This document shows, piece after piece, positions 8,509 through 16,408 of a stretch of DNA of 30,373 nt. The translations under genes were made by a program, and so were the position numbers. This DNA comes from a virus, in the IMG/VR virus record IMGVR_UViG_3300042691_008829, positions 1-30,373 of that record. One strand, given 5' to 3'. Below the pieces are notes generated by a model. It did no database searches. It saw only the letters and a list, made by a program, of their open reading frames with translations, and was not told where the DNA came from. Each line of letters begins with the position of its first letter. Position 1 is the stretch's first letter.

Positions 8509-9887
8509 TGGAAAGAATTGAAACAACTATTCTCAGAAACTTAGTATTTAATGAAGACTATTCACGCAAGGTCATACCTTTCATACAACCAGATTATTTT
8601 GAGCAAAAGTCCGAGAAAGTTATTTTTGAAGAGGTTGTCCAATTTATTGTTAAGTATGGTTCGGCAATTACCGTCGAGGCACTTAATATTGAGGTAGAGA
8701 ATCGTACTGATTTAACAGAAGACCAGATCAAAGAAATCCGAGAAATCAACAGTTCTCTGAATGATTTTCCTGTAGATAAGCAGTGGCTATTGGATACAAC
8801 TGAAAAGTGGTGTAGAGACCGTGCCATATATCTGGCACTTATGGAATCAATTCATATTGCTGATGGAAACAACAAAGATAAGAATCGTGATGCAATTCCA
8901 AGTATTCTATCGGATGCTCTTGCGGTAAGTTTTGATAATAATATTGGTCACGATTATCTTCAAAATTATGAGGAACGATATGAATTTTATCACCGTAAGG
9001 AAGATAAGATCGAATTTGATCTAGAATATTTCAACAAAATCACGAAGGGTGGTCTACCTAATAAGACTCTCAACATTGCATTAGCCGGAACTGGTGTTGG
9101 GAAAAGTTTGTTTATGTGTCATGTGGCTAGCTCTGTCTTGCTCCAGGGGAAGAATGTTTTGTACATTACGTTGGAAATGGCAGAAGAAAGAATTGCTGAG
9201 AGAATTGACGCAAACCTTTTGAATGTGCCGATTCAAAATATTACAGACTTACCAAAACAAATGTTTGATAGTAAGGTCACAAGTCTTTCTAAGAAAACAC
9301 AAGGTACTCTTATTATTAAAGAATATCCAACTGCTTCAGCACATAGTGGACACTTTAAGGCACTTTTGAATGAGTTGTCTCTGAAGAAGTCATTTAAACC
9401 AGATATTATCTTTATTGATTATCTGAATATTTGTGCTTCCTCTAGGCATAAGGCAAATAGTTCTATTAACTCTTATTCCTATATCAAATCAATTGCTGAA
9501 GAATTGCGTGGTCTTGCGGTAGAGTTTAATGTTCCGATCGTCAGTGCGACACAAACTACCAGAAGTGGATTTGGATCATCTGATGTGGAATTAACTGATA
9601 CTTCCGAATCCTTTGGTCTACCTGCTACTGCCGACCTTATGTTTGCTCTGATTAGCACAGAAGAATTGGAGCAACTTGGTCAGATTATGGTCAAGCAACT
9701 GAAGAATCGTTATAATGACCCTACTATCTACAAACGTTTTATTGTAGGTATTGATCGTGCTAAAATGCGTCTCTATGATTGTGAGCAAACTGCTCAAAAA
9801 GATATACTTGACTCTGGACAAGAAGACGAGTATAATGACAATGAAGACAAGAAACCTAAAAAGTCATTCGAAGGATTTAAATTTTGA
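8505..9887 (+). CDS. gp41: Replicative helicase gp41 (DnaB-like)
   Basis: A 460-residue hexameric DnaB-family helicase that unwinds the fork and works with primase gp61, which is encoded at 18336-19307. The N-terminal helical domain is followed by the RecA-like motor: Walker A AGTGVGKS (194-201), catalytic Glu in ITLEMAEE (E224), Walker B IIFIDYLN (D305), and a later SATQTTRSG sensor. Length is close to T4 gp41 (475 aa). It starts in an ATGA overlap with the oxygenase gene (a second ATG is at 8508) and ends with an acidic/lysine tail. Confidence 0.96.
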   Translation: MMERIETTILRNLVFNEDYSRKVIPFIQPDYFEQKSEKVIFEEVVQFIVKYGSAITVEALNIEVENRTDLTEDQIKEIREINSSLNDFPVDKQWLLDTTEKWCRDRAIYLALMESIHIADGNNKDKNRDAIPSILSDALAVSFDNNIGHDYLQNYEERYEFYHRKEDKIEFDLEYFNKITKGGLPNKTLNIALAGTGVGKSLFMCHVASSVLLQGKNVLYITLEMAEERIAERIDANLLNVPIQNITDLPKQMFDSKVTSLSKKTQGTLIIKEYPTASAHSGHFKALLNELSLKKSFKPDIIFIDYLNICASSRHKANSSINSYSYIKSIAEELRGLAVEFNVPIVSATQTTRSGFGSSDVELTDTSESFGLPATADLMFALISTEELEQLGQIMVKQLKNRYNDPTIYKRFIVGIDRAKMRLYDCEQTAQKDILDSGQEDEYNDNEDKKPKKSFEGFKF

Positions 9888-10303
9888 TGGAAACTGCTAA
9901 ACACGTTAATTTTAATAAGTATGCTGAGTTTGTAGATGCCGTAACTTCAGACGCATCAAAAGACTTTCTTGCACTTTCTGATCGTTTAGTTGAACTTGAT
10001 GAAAAGGGTGCTAATATTGAACGACTCTTGACTGCCTCTGTCGGTATTAATGCTGAGGGTGGTGAGTTTATGGAGATTGTGAAGAAAATGATCTTCCAAG
10101 GTAAACCCTACAATGAAGATAATCGTGAACACCTGATCATTGAACTGGGTGATATTATGTGGTATGTTGCTCAGGCTTGCCTTGCTCTCAACGTAACTCT
10201 TGATGATGTAGTTGCTCGTAATGTTCAAAAACTTCTCAAACGTTATCCAGAAGGTGCGTTTGATGTGTATTTCTCTGAAAACCGTGCTGCTGACGACCGA
10301 TGA
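9884..10303 (+). CDS. mazG: MazG-type nucleotide pyrophosphohydrolase
   Basis: A 139-residue all-alpha NTP pyrophosphatase of the MazG superfamily. The metal-binding signature is visible as NAEGGEFMEIVKK (56-68, ExxE type) and IIELGDIMWYVAQA (85-98, ExxD type). Family members hydrolyse (d)NTPs to monophosphates. Cyanophage MazG has been proposed to alter ppGpp or to recycle host nucleotides; the sequence does not decide between these. It starts in an ATGA overlap with gene 41 and ends in another with the next small ORF. Confidence 0.93.
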   Translation: MMETAKHVNFNKYAEFVDAVTSDASKDFLALSDRLVELDEKGANIERLLTASVGINAEGGEFMEIVKKMIFQGKPYNEDNREHLIIELGDIMWYVAQACLALNVTLDDVVARNVQKLLKRYPEGAFDVYFSENRAADDR

Positions 10304-10479
10304 CTAAACAAAAACAAGTTACTATTAATCTTGATGTCTATACGGCAGCAGCAGTTCGTCAAGTTCTTTTTGATGCACAGAAGGGGTATGGTTTTCAACA
10401 TACTCCAGAACGTATTTTAAATATTAGATCAGTTATTTCTAATATAGATACTAAACTTGAATCAATTATTGGAGGTTGA
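10300..10479 (+). CDS. Small unknown protein, 59 aa
   Basis: A 59-residue ORF starting in an ATGA overlap with mazG, which supports real translation. It begins with KQKQVTINLDVYTAAAVRQV, resembling a short beta strand followed by a helix, somewhat like ribbon-helix-helix proteins, and ends EGIIGG-like (ESIIGG). The terminal GGAGG of its coding sequence doubles as the ribosome-binding site for the next gene. I do not recognise a family. Confidence 0.7.
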   Translation: MTKQKQVTINLDVYTAAAVRQVLFDAQKGYGFQHTPERILNIRSVISNIDTKLESIIGG

Positions 10480-10481
10480 TC

Positions 10482-10649
10482 ATGACAGAACAAACTGTAT
10501 CTAAAAAATCAAAGACTTCAAAACGTCTTTTAATTGCAGCTGCCGCCAGTCTTGCTATTGGTGGTGGTCTTGTAAACGCTGCACTAACCAACGAAGGTGA
10601 GGGTCTTCTTGGTGAAGGTGTAAAAATGATGCTTCCCTCTACTCGATAA
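10482..10649 (+). CDS. Small membrane or secreted protein, 55 aa
   Basis: A 55-residue ORF with GGAGG 7 bases before its ATG. A basic N-terminus (KKSKTSKR) precedes a hydrophobic Ala/Leu/Gly segment (about residues 15-32, ending LVNAAL), so it is a likely single-pass membrane protein or exported peptide. The C-terminus has a Gly/Glu-rich stretch (EGEGLLGEG). It is followed by another small hydrophobic-N-terminus protein. Function is unknown. Confidence 0.7.
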   Translation: MTEQTVSKKSKTSKRLLIAAAASLAIGGGLVNAALTNEGEGLLGEGVKMMLPSTR

Positions 10650-10668
10650 ACCTTACTTTTTTAAAACC

Positions 10669-10953
10669 ATGTCTAAAACTAATATTGCTATTCTTTTTGG
10701 TGCTGCTATTGCTGTTGCTCTTGGTGGTCCTCTTGTTGTTCGTGCTCTAACTGCTGGTCCTCAGGCAACTTCTACTTCTGAAGCTGTAACTGCTGGAACT
10801 GCTGCTGCTGTTGACGGAGAACTTGCCCCTTACCTCACTTGCTTCAAGGTTGAAGAAATCGTGAAAAAACTGGGTGAGGGTAAAGTGGAGTTTAAAGGTA
10901 TCCCTGCTCCACGTCATGTATGCTACAAAGGTGATGCTACTCTGAAACTCTGA
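10669..10953 (+). CDS. Small protein with N-terminal membrane/signal segment
   Basis: A 94-residue protein. Residues 5-27 are a hydrophobic segment (IAILFGAAIAVALGGPLVV) that could be a signal peptide or anchor. A Thr/Ala/Ser-rich linker follows. The C-terminal domain has two cysteines (LTCFKV and HVCYKG) that could form a disulfide if exported. No family is recognised. It lies between another small membrane protein and the PKHD-type oxygenase, three bases from the latter. Confidence 0.72.
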   Translation: MSKTNIAILFGAAIAVALGGPLVVRALTAGPQATSTSEAVTAGTAAAVDGELAPYLTCFKVEEIVKKLGEGKVEFKGIPAPRHVCYKGDATLKL

Positions 10954-10956
10954 TTT

Positions 10957-11610
10957 ATGTATCTTACCATTGAAAATGTATTGAGCACTGAAAACTTGGA
11001 TAAGATCACTGCTCTTTTAAATGAAACTGCACACTGGCAAGATGGCAAAGAAACTGCTGGTCTTGCTGCTTCAACTGTAAAAGTAAATCAACAACTCAAT
11101 CAACAGTCGGATGAATACGAAAGTATTCGTATGATTGTTGAAGAAGCATTGATCAAAAATCTTTTGTTCAATAGTTTTACTGTTGCCAAAAAAATCCATT
11201 CTATCCTTGTTAGTAAAACAGATGTTGGTGGAAAATATGGTGAGCATGTTGATAATGCGTTTATCAATGGTAAGAGAACTGATCTTTCTTTCACCATCTT
11301 TCTAAATAATCCTAGAGATTATGATGGTGGTATCCTTACATCAGATATGTTTGATGGGGTAAAGTTAAATGCTGGGGATGCAATAGTGTATCCCTCATTT
11401 ACTTTACATGAAGTCACTGAGGTTACTCGGGGAACTCGTCTTGTGTGTTGTGGTTGGGTTGAGAGTAGAGTGAAAGATCCGATACAGAGAGACTTGCTTT
11501 TTGATTTAAATGCTGCTAAAATGACTCTCTTGGCAAATGAGGGAAAAACTGAGGTGTTTGATCTTGTTTGCAAATCTCATAACAATTTACTTCGTATATG
11601 GAGTAATTAA
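10957..11610 (+). CDS. PKHD-type 2OG-Fe(II) hydroxylase (PiuC/YbiX-like)
   Basis: A 217-residue 2-oxoglutarate/Fe(II) dioxygenase of the PKHD-hydroxylase type (E. coli YbiX is about 225 aa). Triad residues are H97-x-D99 in YGEHVDNAF and H151 in TLHEV, with R161 (GTRLV) for 2-oxoglutarate. Family-typical text includes VGGKYGEHVDNA, SFTIFLNNPRDYDGG and VYPSFTLHEVTEVTRGTR. Its N-terminal SAASTVKVNQQ-like segment (LAASTVKVNQQL) is also typical. This is the second 2OG oxygenase in the window and belongs to a different branch from the one at 7951. Substrate is unknown. tRNA genes start two bases after its stop. Confidence 0.92.
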   Translation: MYLTIENVLSTENLDKITALLNETAHWQDGKETAGLAASTVKVNQQLNQQSDEYESIRMIVEEALIKNLLFNSFTVAKKIHSILVSKTDVGGKYGEHVDNAFINGKRTDLSFTIFLNNPRDYDGGILTSDMFDGVKLNAGDAIVYPSFTLHEVTEVTRGTRLVCCGWVESRVKDPIQRDLLFDLNAAKMTLLANEGKTEVFDLVCKSHNNLLRIWSN

Positions 11611-11612
11611 TT

Positions 11613-11683
11613 GGGGAATTAGTTAAACGGTATAACGGGTGCTTTGCAAGCACTTATTAGGAGTTCGATTCTCCTATTCTCCA
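11613..11683 (+). tRNA. tRNA-Ala(UGC)
   Basis: A complete cloverleaf. The acceptor stem GGGGAAT pairs with ATTCTCC and contains the G3-U70 wobble that is the alanine identity element. Anticodon stem GGTGC/GCACT carries the loop TTTGCAA (anticodon TGC at 11645-11647). T-arm is AGGAG-TTCGATT-CTCCT and the discriminator is A. CCA is not separately encoded after the discriminator. Confidence 0.95.
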
Positions 11684-11688
11684 CTCAT

Positions 11689-11761
11689 GCCCGTGTACTC
11701 CAATGGTAGAGAGGGTGGACTTAGAATCCATACAGTGGAAGTTCGAATCTTCTCACGGGCA
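11689..11761 (+). tRNA. tRNA-Leu(UAG), short variable arm
   Basis: A complete cloverleaf. Acceptor stem GCCCGTG/CACGGGC is fully Watson-Crick. Anticodon stem GTGGA/TCCAT carries loop CTTAGAA with anticodon TAG (11722-11724). T-arm is GGAAG-TTCGAAT-CTTCT and the discriminator is A, as leucyl-tRNA needs. The variable region is only five bases (ACAGT), unlike the long class II arm of bacterial tRNA-Leu. Anticodon assignment is firm; amino-acid charging is inferred. Confidence 0.9.
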
Positions 11762-11797
11762 TACTAAATATTTTTAACTAACTTTATATCTGACTAG

Positions 11798-13138
11798 ATG
11801 GATTTTGGAGAAGAGGTATATAATATCGTAAAGTCTTTCAGAGACTTTAATGTAACTGTAAAATCTGCAAATTCTAAAAGCACCACCCTGATTGTAAAAG
11901 GACCAAATAGAGGTCAAATGCAACTCAAGTTAGAAGATGCAATGAGAAAATCTAGAATACCTAATGATAAAATATCAAGAGAAAAAGTAGGTGCATCTTC
12001 ATTTCCAGCTACAGTTGTAAATCTAAAAAATGATAAAATCGTTATCATTTATAAACCAGTCAGAGAGGGTGCTGATAGGGGAGCACTCCAAACAAGGAAT
12101 GTTGAATCTGCTCAGTGTTTGTATTCTGCTCTTGCATTTCATGTTTTGAAGAGAAGTATAAGAGTGGAAGATATTTCTGCCTCAAACTTTGAAAAATGTA
12201 AGAGGTATATTGATGTCGATGCTAGATTTGAAGACATGCTCAATATATCTGAGGATTGGATAAATTCTTCGATGCAAGGTGCGAACATGTTGTTTTCTAG
12301 TATTGATAAAAATATCAATTGGTCATTTCATAGAGGCAGTAGAAACGTTAATATTATTGAATCAAAATTTAAGGAGTTGAATAGAAAAGAAAGACTATTC
12401 AGTAATATTAATAAGTGGAGTCCAGCTGACTTTTATATGATAAGCAATTCAATGAGTGAACCTGATTGGAAATTGATTAAAGATGCAAAATCAATAAAAT
12501 CTTTAAATCAAGTCATGGTTGAATTGATTGCGGACAAAAAACTAATTGGAGTTTCATTGAAAAAAATAACCAGAGTTCCAAAACCATTTAAATATTATAA
12601 TCTTTCTGAGGATAGAAATGCTGATGATATTGAATATGCTGGAACGATAATTTATAAGAAAACTGATAATCCATTGAGTGCTATGGACACATTCACATTA
12701 TGGAAACCTGGTGGAAAATATGAAATACAATGGAGATCAGATTCTGGTGGTCCATCTGGTTGGAAAGGAGAAATACAAGGATCTTCTGCAAATCAAGGTA
12801 AAATATCCTATGGTCCTATGAATAAAATTCTTAAATCATTTAATCTCCCAGAAATACCTAATTACACTAATAGTCCTAAATTAGATTCTGTAGATTTGAT
12901 AGGTGAGATATACGATGATATTCAAAGTATTCAAAAAATGAATATGACTAAGGAAGAGTTTATTTTTCAAGTCAAAAACAAAGATGCTAAATGGAAGTAT
13001 GCTAAATTTACTGGAGTTAAATTTGCAAAGATTTTAGAATCTCAATCAAGTAAAATACGTGATCAAATTGTTCGTGAGATATATTTTTATGCAAATTCTC
13101 AATCTCCAAATTCTGGACCTTATGGTAAGATTGAGTAA
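11798..13138 (+). CDS. Unknown late-region protein, possible nuclease-like core
   Basis: A 446-residue protein I cannot place in a named family. It is rich in Lys/Asn/Ser. Visible blocks are IIYKPVREG (83-91), ESAQCLYSALAF (103-114), KWSPADFYMI (206-215) and LIGVSLKKI (249-257). A PxD motif followed 40-50 residues later by GxSLK is seen in several PD-(D/E)XK restriction-type enzymes, so D211 and K255 could be catalytic; this is only a hypothesis. A Gly/Ser-rich segment (about 300-335) follows. It is the first gene after the tRNAs and opens the late-type block; CTAAATA at 11764-11770 is a weak late-promoter variant. Confidence 0.8.
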   Translation: MDFGEEVYNIVKSFRDFNVTVKSANSKSTTLIVKGPNRGQMQLKLEDAMRKSRIPNDKISREKVGASSFPATVVNLKNDKIVIIYKPVREGADRGALQTRNVESAQCLYSALAFHVLKRSIRVEDISASNFEKCKRYIDVDARFEDMLNISEDWINSSMQGANMLFSSIDKNINWSFHRGSRNVNIIESKFKELNRKERLFSNINKWSPADFYMISNSMSEPDWKLIKDAKSIKSLNQVMVELIADKKLIGVSLKKITRVPKPFKYYNLSEDRNADDIEYAGTIIYKKTDNPLSAMDTFTLWKPGGKYEIQWRSDSGGPSGWKGEIQGSSANQGKISYGPMNKILKSFNLPEIPNYTNSPKLDSVDLIGEIYDDIQSIQKMNMTKEEFIFQVKNKDAKWKYAKFTGVKFAKILESQSSKIRDQIVREIYFYANSQSPNSGPYGKIE

Positions 13139-13139
13139 A

Positions 13140-13364
13140 ATGAATCAACAAATACAAGACATTATTAAATCATTTGAATCATTATCAAAAACTAGAGGTA
13201 AGAGATACAATGATTTTTTGGCTCATGTTTATATGACTTTTGATAAGAAAATCTCATTATGTAAGTCAGATAAGGAAATGAATAAATATAAGAAAATGAG
13301 GAATAGTATCCTCAAATATATTGTTGTAAACGAACGAGCAATAACTACTGAAATCTGTAAGTAA
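13140..13364 (+). CDS. Small unknown protein, 74 aa
   Basis: A 74-residue, lysine-rich, helical protein. I chose ATG 13140, one base after the stop of the preceding gene, over the upstream in-frame start that would lie inside that gene. It includes KSFESLSKTRGKRYNDFLAH and a KEMNKYKKMR helix. Its stop overlaps the start of the nucleotidyltransferase gene (TAATG). It may be an accessory to either neighbour; no family is recognised. Confidence 0.75.
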   Translation: MNQQIQDIIKSFESLSKTRGKRYNDFLAHVYMTFDKKISLCKSDKEMNKYKKMRNSILKYIVVNERAITTEICK

Positions 13365-14617
13365 TGAAAAACTTTTTCCAATTTTTATCTGAGGCGGCTG
13401 CATCTCAACAGGCAGCCAGATTAGGATTAGTTGGTGATGGTCACGGAGGGTGGTACGATAAAAATGGTGAGTTCGTTGCCAAGACTGAAAAGGGACAATT
13501 AAAGTTCTATAACAAACGTCAAAGAATTGGTCAGCAAGATCCTTCACAGTCTGATAAAGAAAAGAGATTATCTCAAAGTACAACTGAACCAGCACCTCAA
13601 CAAGAACCAGTTTCTCAACAACCTGCTCCACAGCAAGAACCACAGGCACAACAACCTGTAGAAATGGTTCCACCAGAAGTTGAGAAAACAAAAGGAACTC
13701 TGACGATTGCTTTTGGACGTTTCAATCCACCCACAACAGGACACGAAAAACTTCTGGATACTGTAGCAAAGTCTTCTGATGACGGAGATTATATTATTGT
13801 ACCTTCTAGAAGTCAGGACAAGAAAAAGAATCCATTAGATCCGGATACAAAGGTTTCTGTGATGAGACAGATGTTTCCACAGCACAGTGAAAGGATTGTA
13901 AACGACACTGCAAATCGCACCATCTTTGATGTACTTAAGAAGGCACACATGGATGGGTATACAAATGTGAGAATCATTGGTGGTGCAGATCGAGTTAAAG
14001 AATTTGAAAAATTGACAAGTGGTTACAATGGTAAACTCTATCAATTTGATAATGTGGAAGTTCGTTCTGCTGGAGAAAGAGATCCGGATTCTGAAGATGA
14101 TGTAACTGGGATGTCTGCATCAAAGCAAAGAAAAGCAGCAGCAGAGGGTGACTATAAAACTTTTCGTAAGGGTGTACCAGCATCGATGAACGAAAAGCAG
14201 GCAAAGGAACTTTATAATACTCTTCGTTCTGCAATGCAAATCAAAGAAGGATGGAGTCTCTGGGAAATTGCACCCAAGTTTGATTGGATTAATCTTCGTG
14301 AGAATTACATTCAGGAAAAAATTTACCAGGTCGGTCAACTGGTTGAAAATTTAAATACTGGATTGGTTGGTCGTATCATTCGTCGTGGAACTAACTATCT
14401 GATTTGTGTTACCGAAGATCACATCATGTTTAAGTCATGGATTAAGGATGTGATGGAAACTAAAAAGTATACAGAGGTTCATATGAGCAGTATTGAGAGA
14501 GTTCCTGGAAAACCAAATACTCTTTCTGGCACGGATGGATATAGAAAATACGTCGAAACAATGGTTCCTGGAAGTAGTTGGGGAAGACAATTCATAAATA
14601 AGTATAGGAAAAAGTAA
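13364..14617 (+). CDS. Nucleotidyltransferase-domain protein with capsid-targeting-like N-terminus
   Basis: A 417-residue multidomain protein. Residues 1-11 (MKNFFQFLSEA) strongly resemble the T4 internal-protein capsid-targeting leader, cut by prohead protease after Glu. A short domain (17-52, LGLVGDGHGGWYDKNGEFV) and a Gln/Pro-rich linker (72-105) follow. Then comes a cytidylyltransferase/NMNAT-type domain (about 110-290) with FGRFNPPTTGH (117-127) and the distal MSASKQR (250-256), matching the T/HxGH and ISSTxxR signatures. The C-terminal 100 residues form another domain (VGQLVENLNTGLVG, then RRGTNYLICV). The family transfers a nucleotidyl group to a phosphorylated acceptor; the acceptor here is unknown. 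It belongs to the late region. Confidence 0.88.
   Translation: MKNFFQFLSEAAASQQAARLGLVGDGHGGWYDKNGEFVAKTEKGQLKFYNKRQRIGQQDPSQSDKEKRLSQSTTEPAPQQEPVSQQPAPQQEPQAQQPVEMVPPEVEKTKGTLTIAFGRFNPPTTGHEKLLDTVAKSSDDGDYIIVPSRSQDKKKNPLDPDTKVSVMRQMFPQHSERIVNDTANRTIFDVLKKAHMDGYTNVRIIGGADRVKEFEKLTSGYNGKLYQFDNVEVRSAGERDPDSEDDVTGMSASKQRKAAAEGDYKTFRKGVPASMNEKQAKELYNTLRSAMQIKEGWSLWEIAPKFDWINLRENYIQEKIYQVGQLVENLNTGLVGRIIRRGTNYLICVTEDHIMFKSWIKDVMETKKYTEVHMSSIERVPGKPNTLSGTDGYRKYVETMVPGSSWGRQFINKYRKK
14593..14600 (+). promoter_or_regulatory. Late promoter motif CATAAATA
   Basis: Matches the T4-type late promoter TATAAATA in seven of eight positions. It lies inside the end of the upstream gene, 35 bases before the ATG at 14635. 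Confidence 0.6.
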
Positions 14618-14634
14618 GTAATTTAAGTCTTCCA

Positions 14635-16194
14635 ATGAGTAAAAAAATTTTTGAGGAAACGGGTGGACCTAGACGTGGCCATGCTGCAGGTGCTACTGAC
14701 GTAGAAAAGCAAGCATCTCAACTTGCTTCTGATACAAGATATAAAGTAAAACAATCTATGGGTAAGGGTACAAAGTTAAACCCTGCTCAGGTTTCTAAGG
14801 CATATCTTGCTCAACTGTCGAAGTCTCCTGCACCTCCAGCAGTCAAGGCACTTGCAAAAAAGAAACTCATTGGTGAAGAGTATACAGAAGATATCAAAAA
14901 GTTAGTTGAATCTTCTCTCGTGAATGCTCTTGTCCAGGTATTCTCAGAAGAATCTCACGAAAAGGTCTGGATTGTTGTAACGGATAAGAAGACTGGAAAC
15001 ACATATCGTCGTCGAGCAACACGTGAAAAGATTGCAGAACTTCGTGCAAATCCAAACATTTCACGAGTTGAAATTACATCCTATCATCCTGATGAAGATG
15101 ATGATAAAAAAGGTGAAAAAACTGCAAGAGTAAAGGCAGGTAAGGGATTGAAGAATGATGGAAACCTTGCTAACAATTATCCTCCATATGATAAAGTAAC
15201 TCGTGGTGATGTCATTGCTGGTGCCACAGGCAAAGACCAAATGGGTGGTAAGAAAAAAGTTAAAGAAGAATTCATTGGTGAAGTAAAGCAAAAGAGTGAC
15301 TCAGAAAATAAGAAAATTACTGGAGAGAAGGTAAATAATTACAATGGTAAGGATGCTGTTATTAAAGTATTTCCAAGTCTTGAGGAGCAAATGAAGGATG
15401 AGGTTTCTGCACAACAGAAGACTCAAAAACCACAGCAAAATCAATCTGCTATCAATCAGGTTCTGATGGCAAAGCAAAGAGCAGATATGGCTCAAAGAGA
15501 CTTAGCAATGAAGCAAAAGTCTGCATCGCAAAAAGGTGTAAATTTAACAGCACTCTCCGCATCATATGAACCAGAAGGTGATTCAATTGATGAGAAGATC
15601 ACTGCTAAAACTGAGATGGGATCCGCAATCAAAGATTTCTATGCATCTAAGTCTCCTCAACTAGCAGGAAGAACTAAGGAAGAAAGAAGAAAGGCTGCGA
15701 TTGCTGCGGTATTAACTGCTCGTCGTGGTGGTAAGAAACTTGGTGAAGAGTGTGGGTGTGAAGACGAGAAAGAACCAAAAATGAAAAAGACTGAGGATGG
15801 TGTGGAAGATCCAAGATCAATGCCAACAAAGATTAGTCTTGCTAAGAACAAGTTAAGATCGATGGGTCTTAAAATGTCTTACGAGCCAGAAGGTGAATCT
15901 ATTGATGAACTCAATCGTTTTGAGAAAGAAACAGGAACATCTTCAGGTTCTCTCAACATGCCAAAAGGAAGACCAACTCAAAAAGGTGGTGATACCGATC
16001 CTGCACTAAGATCAGTTAGACAAACCATGCGTAGTATGACTGGTAAACCTGCTGGACAACGTAAAAAAGTTCCTGGTAAGAAGCCACCTACTGCGGGACA
16101 ATATGGTGCTCCAGAATCTCCTGCACAAAAAGTAGCAAAACGTCGTGCTGCTGCTCAAAGGGCACAGGACAATATGAGTTCAAGATTTGATTGA
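14635..16194 (+). CDS. Probable virion structural protein with YEPEG(D/E)SIDE repeats
   Basis: A 519-residue, low-complexity, Lys/Glu/Gln/Ala-rich protein typical of cyanomyovirus virion-associated proteins. A small globular-looking domain spans about 108-150 (VWIVVTDKKTGNTYRRRATR onwards). The decapeptide YEPEG(D/E)SIDE occurs at 311-320 and 416-425, each followed by a charged segment. Residues 331-368 (IKDFYASKSPQLAGRTKEER and on) form another module. The basic C-terminus (GKPAGQRKKVPGKKPP) could bind DNA. The I-D-E end of each repeat fits the T4 prohead protease consensus (I/L)xE, so the protein may be processed during head maturation. No catalytic domain is apparent. Confidence 0.82.
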   Translation: MSKKIFEETGGPRRGHAAGATDVEKQASQLASDTRYKVKQSMGKGTKLNPAQVSKAYLAQLSKSPAPPAVKALAKKKLIGEEYTEDIKKLVESSLVNALVQVFSEESHEKVWIVVTDKKTGNTYRRRATREKIAELRANPNISRVEITSYHPDEDDDKKGEKTARVKAGKGLKNDGNLANNYPPYDKVTRGDVIAGATGKDQMGGKKKVKEEFIGEVKQKSDSENKKITGEKVNNYNGKDAVIKVFPSLEEQMKDEVSAQQKTQKPQQNQSAINQVLMAKQRADMAQRDLAMKQKSASQKGVNLTALSASYEPEGDSIDEKITAKTEMGSAIKDFYASKSPQLAGRTKEERRKAAIAAVLTARRGGKKLGEECGCEDEKEPKMKKTEDGVEDPRSMPTKISLAKNKLRSMGLKMSYEPEGESIDELNRFEKETGTSSGSLNMPKGRPTQKGGDTDPALRSVRQTMRSMTGKPAGQRKKVPGKKPPTAGQYGAPESPAQKVAKRRAAAQRAQDNMSSRFD

Positions 16195-16196
16195 TT

Positions 16197-16204
16197 AATA
16201 AATA
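16197..16204 (+). promoter_or_regulatory. Late promoter motif AATAAATA
   Basis: Contains ATAAATA, three bases after the upstream stop and 31 bases before ATG 16235. One mismatch from the T4 late consensus TATAAATA. Confidence 0.55.
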
Positions 16205-16234
16205 GGATAGGATACTCTCTCTATGGAGGACATC

Positions 16235-16408
16235 ATGGGTGCCGCAGTAGCAGTGGTAAAACCACTTCTCATTAAAATTGCAACACATCCAGCAGTTAAG
16301 AACTTAGTTCTTGAATTGCTAGCAAAATATGTTAAATCAACTGATAATAGTATTGATGACGTTGTTTATCAGCTTGTTAAGGAGAATCTCTTTAAACCAC
16401 AAGTATGA
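16235..16408 (+). CDS. Small unknown protein, 57 aa
   Basis: A 57-residue protein. ATG 16235 is preferred to ATG 16223 because GGAGGA at 16225-16230 then lies at the right distance as a ribosome-binding site. Most of it is helical and hydrophobic (AAVAVVKPLLIKIA, LVLELLAKYV), possibly membrane-associated or an oligomerising helix pair. The stop overlaps the next start (ATGA). It is transcribed from a presumed late promoter. Function is unknown. Confidence 0.72.
   Translation: MGAAVAVVKPLLIKIATHPAVKNLVLELLAKYVKSTDNSIDDVVYQLVKENLFKPQV

Noticed and set aside
13282-13288. ATAAATA inside the 74-aa gene
   Set aside because: It lies 75 bases before the next start, outside the 20-40 base window of the other six late motifs, and in an AT-rich coding stretch.
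13266-13691. Minus-strand ORF rich in Val/Leu opposite the Gln/Pro linker
   Set aside because: It mirrors the repetitive CAA/CAG/CCA codons of the nucleotidyltransferase linker.
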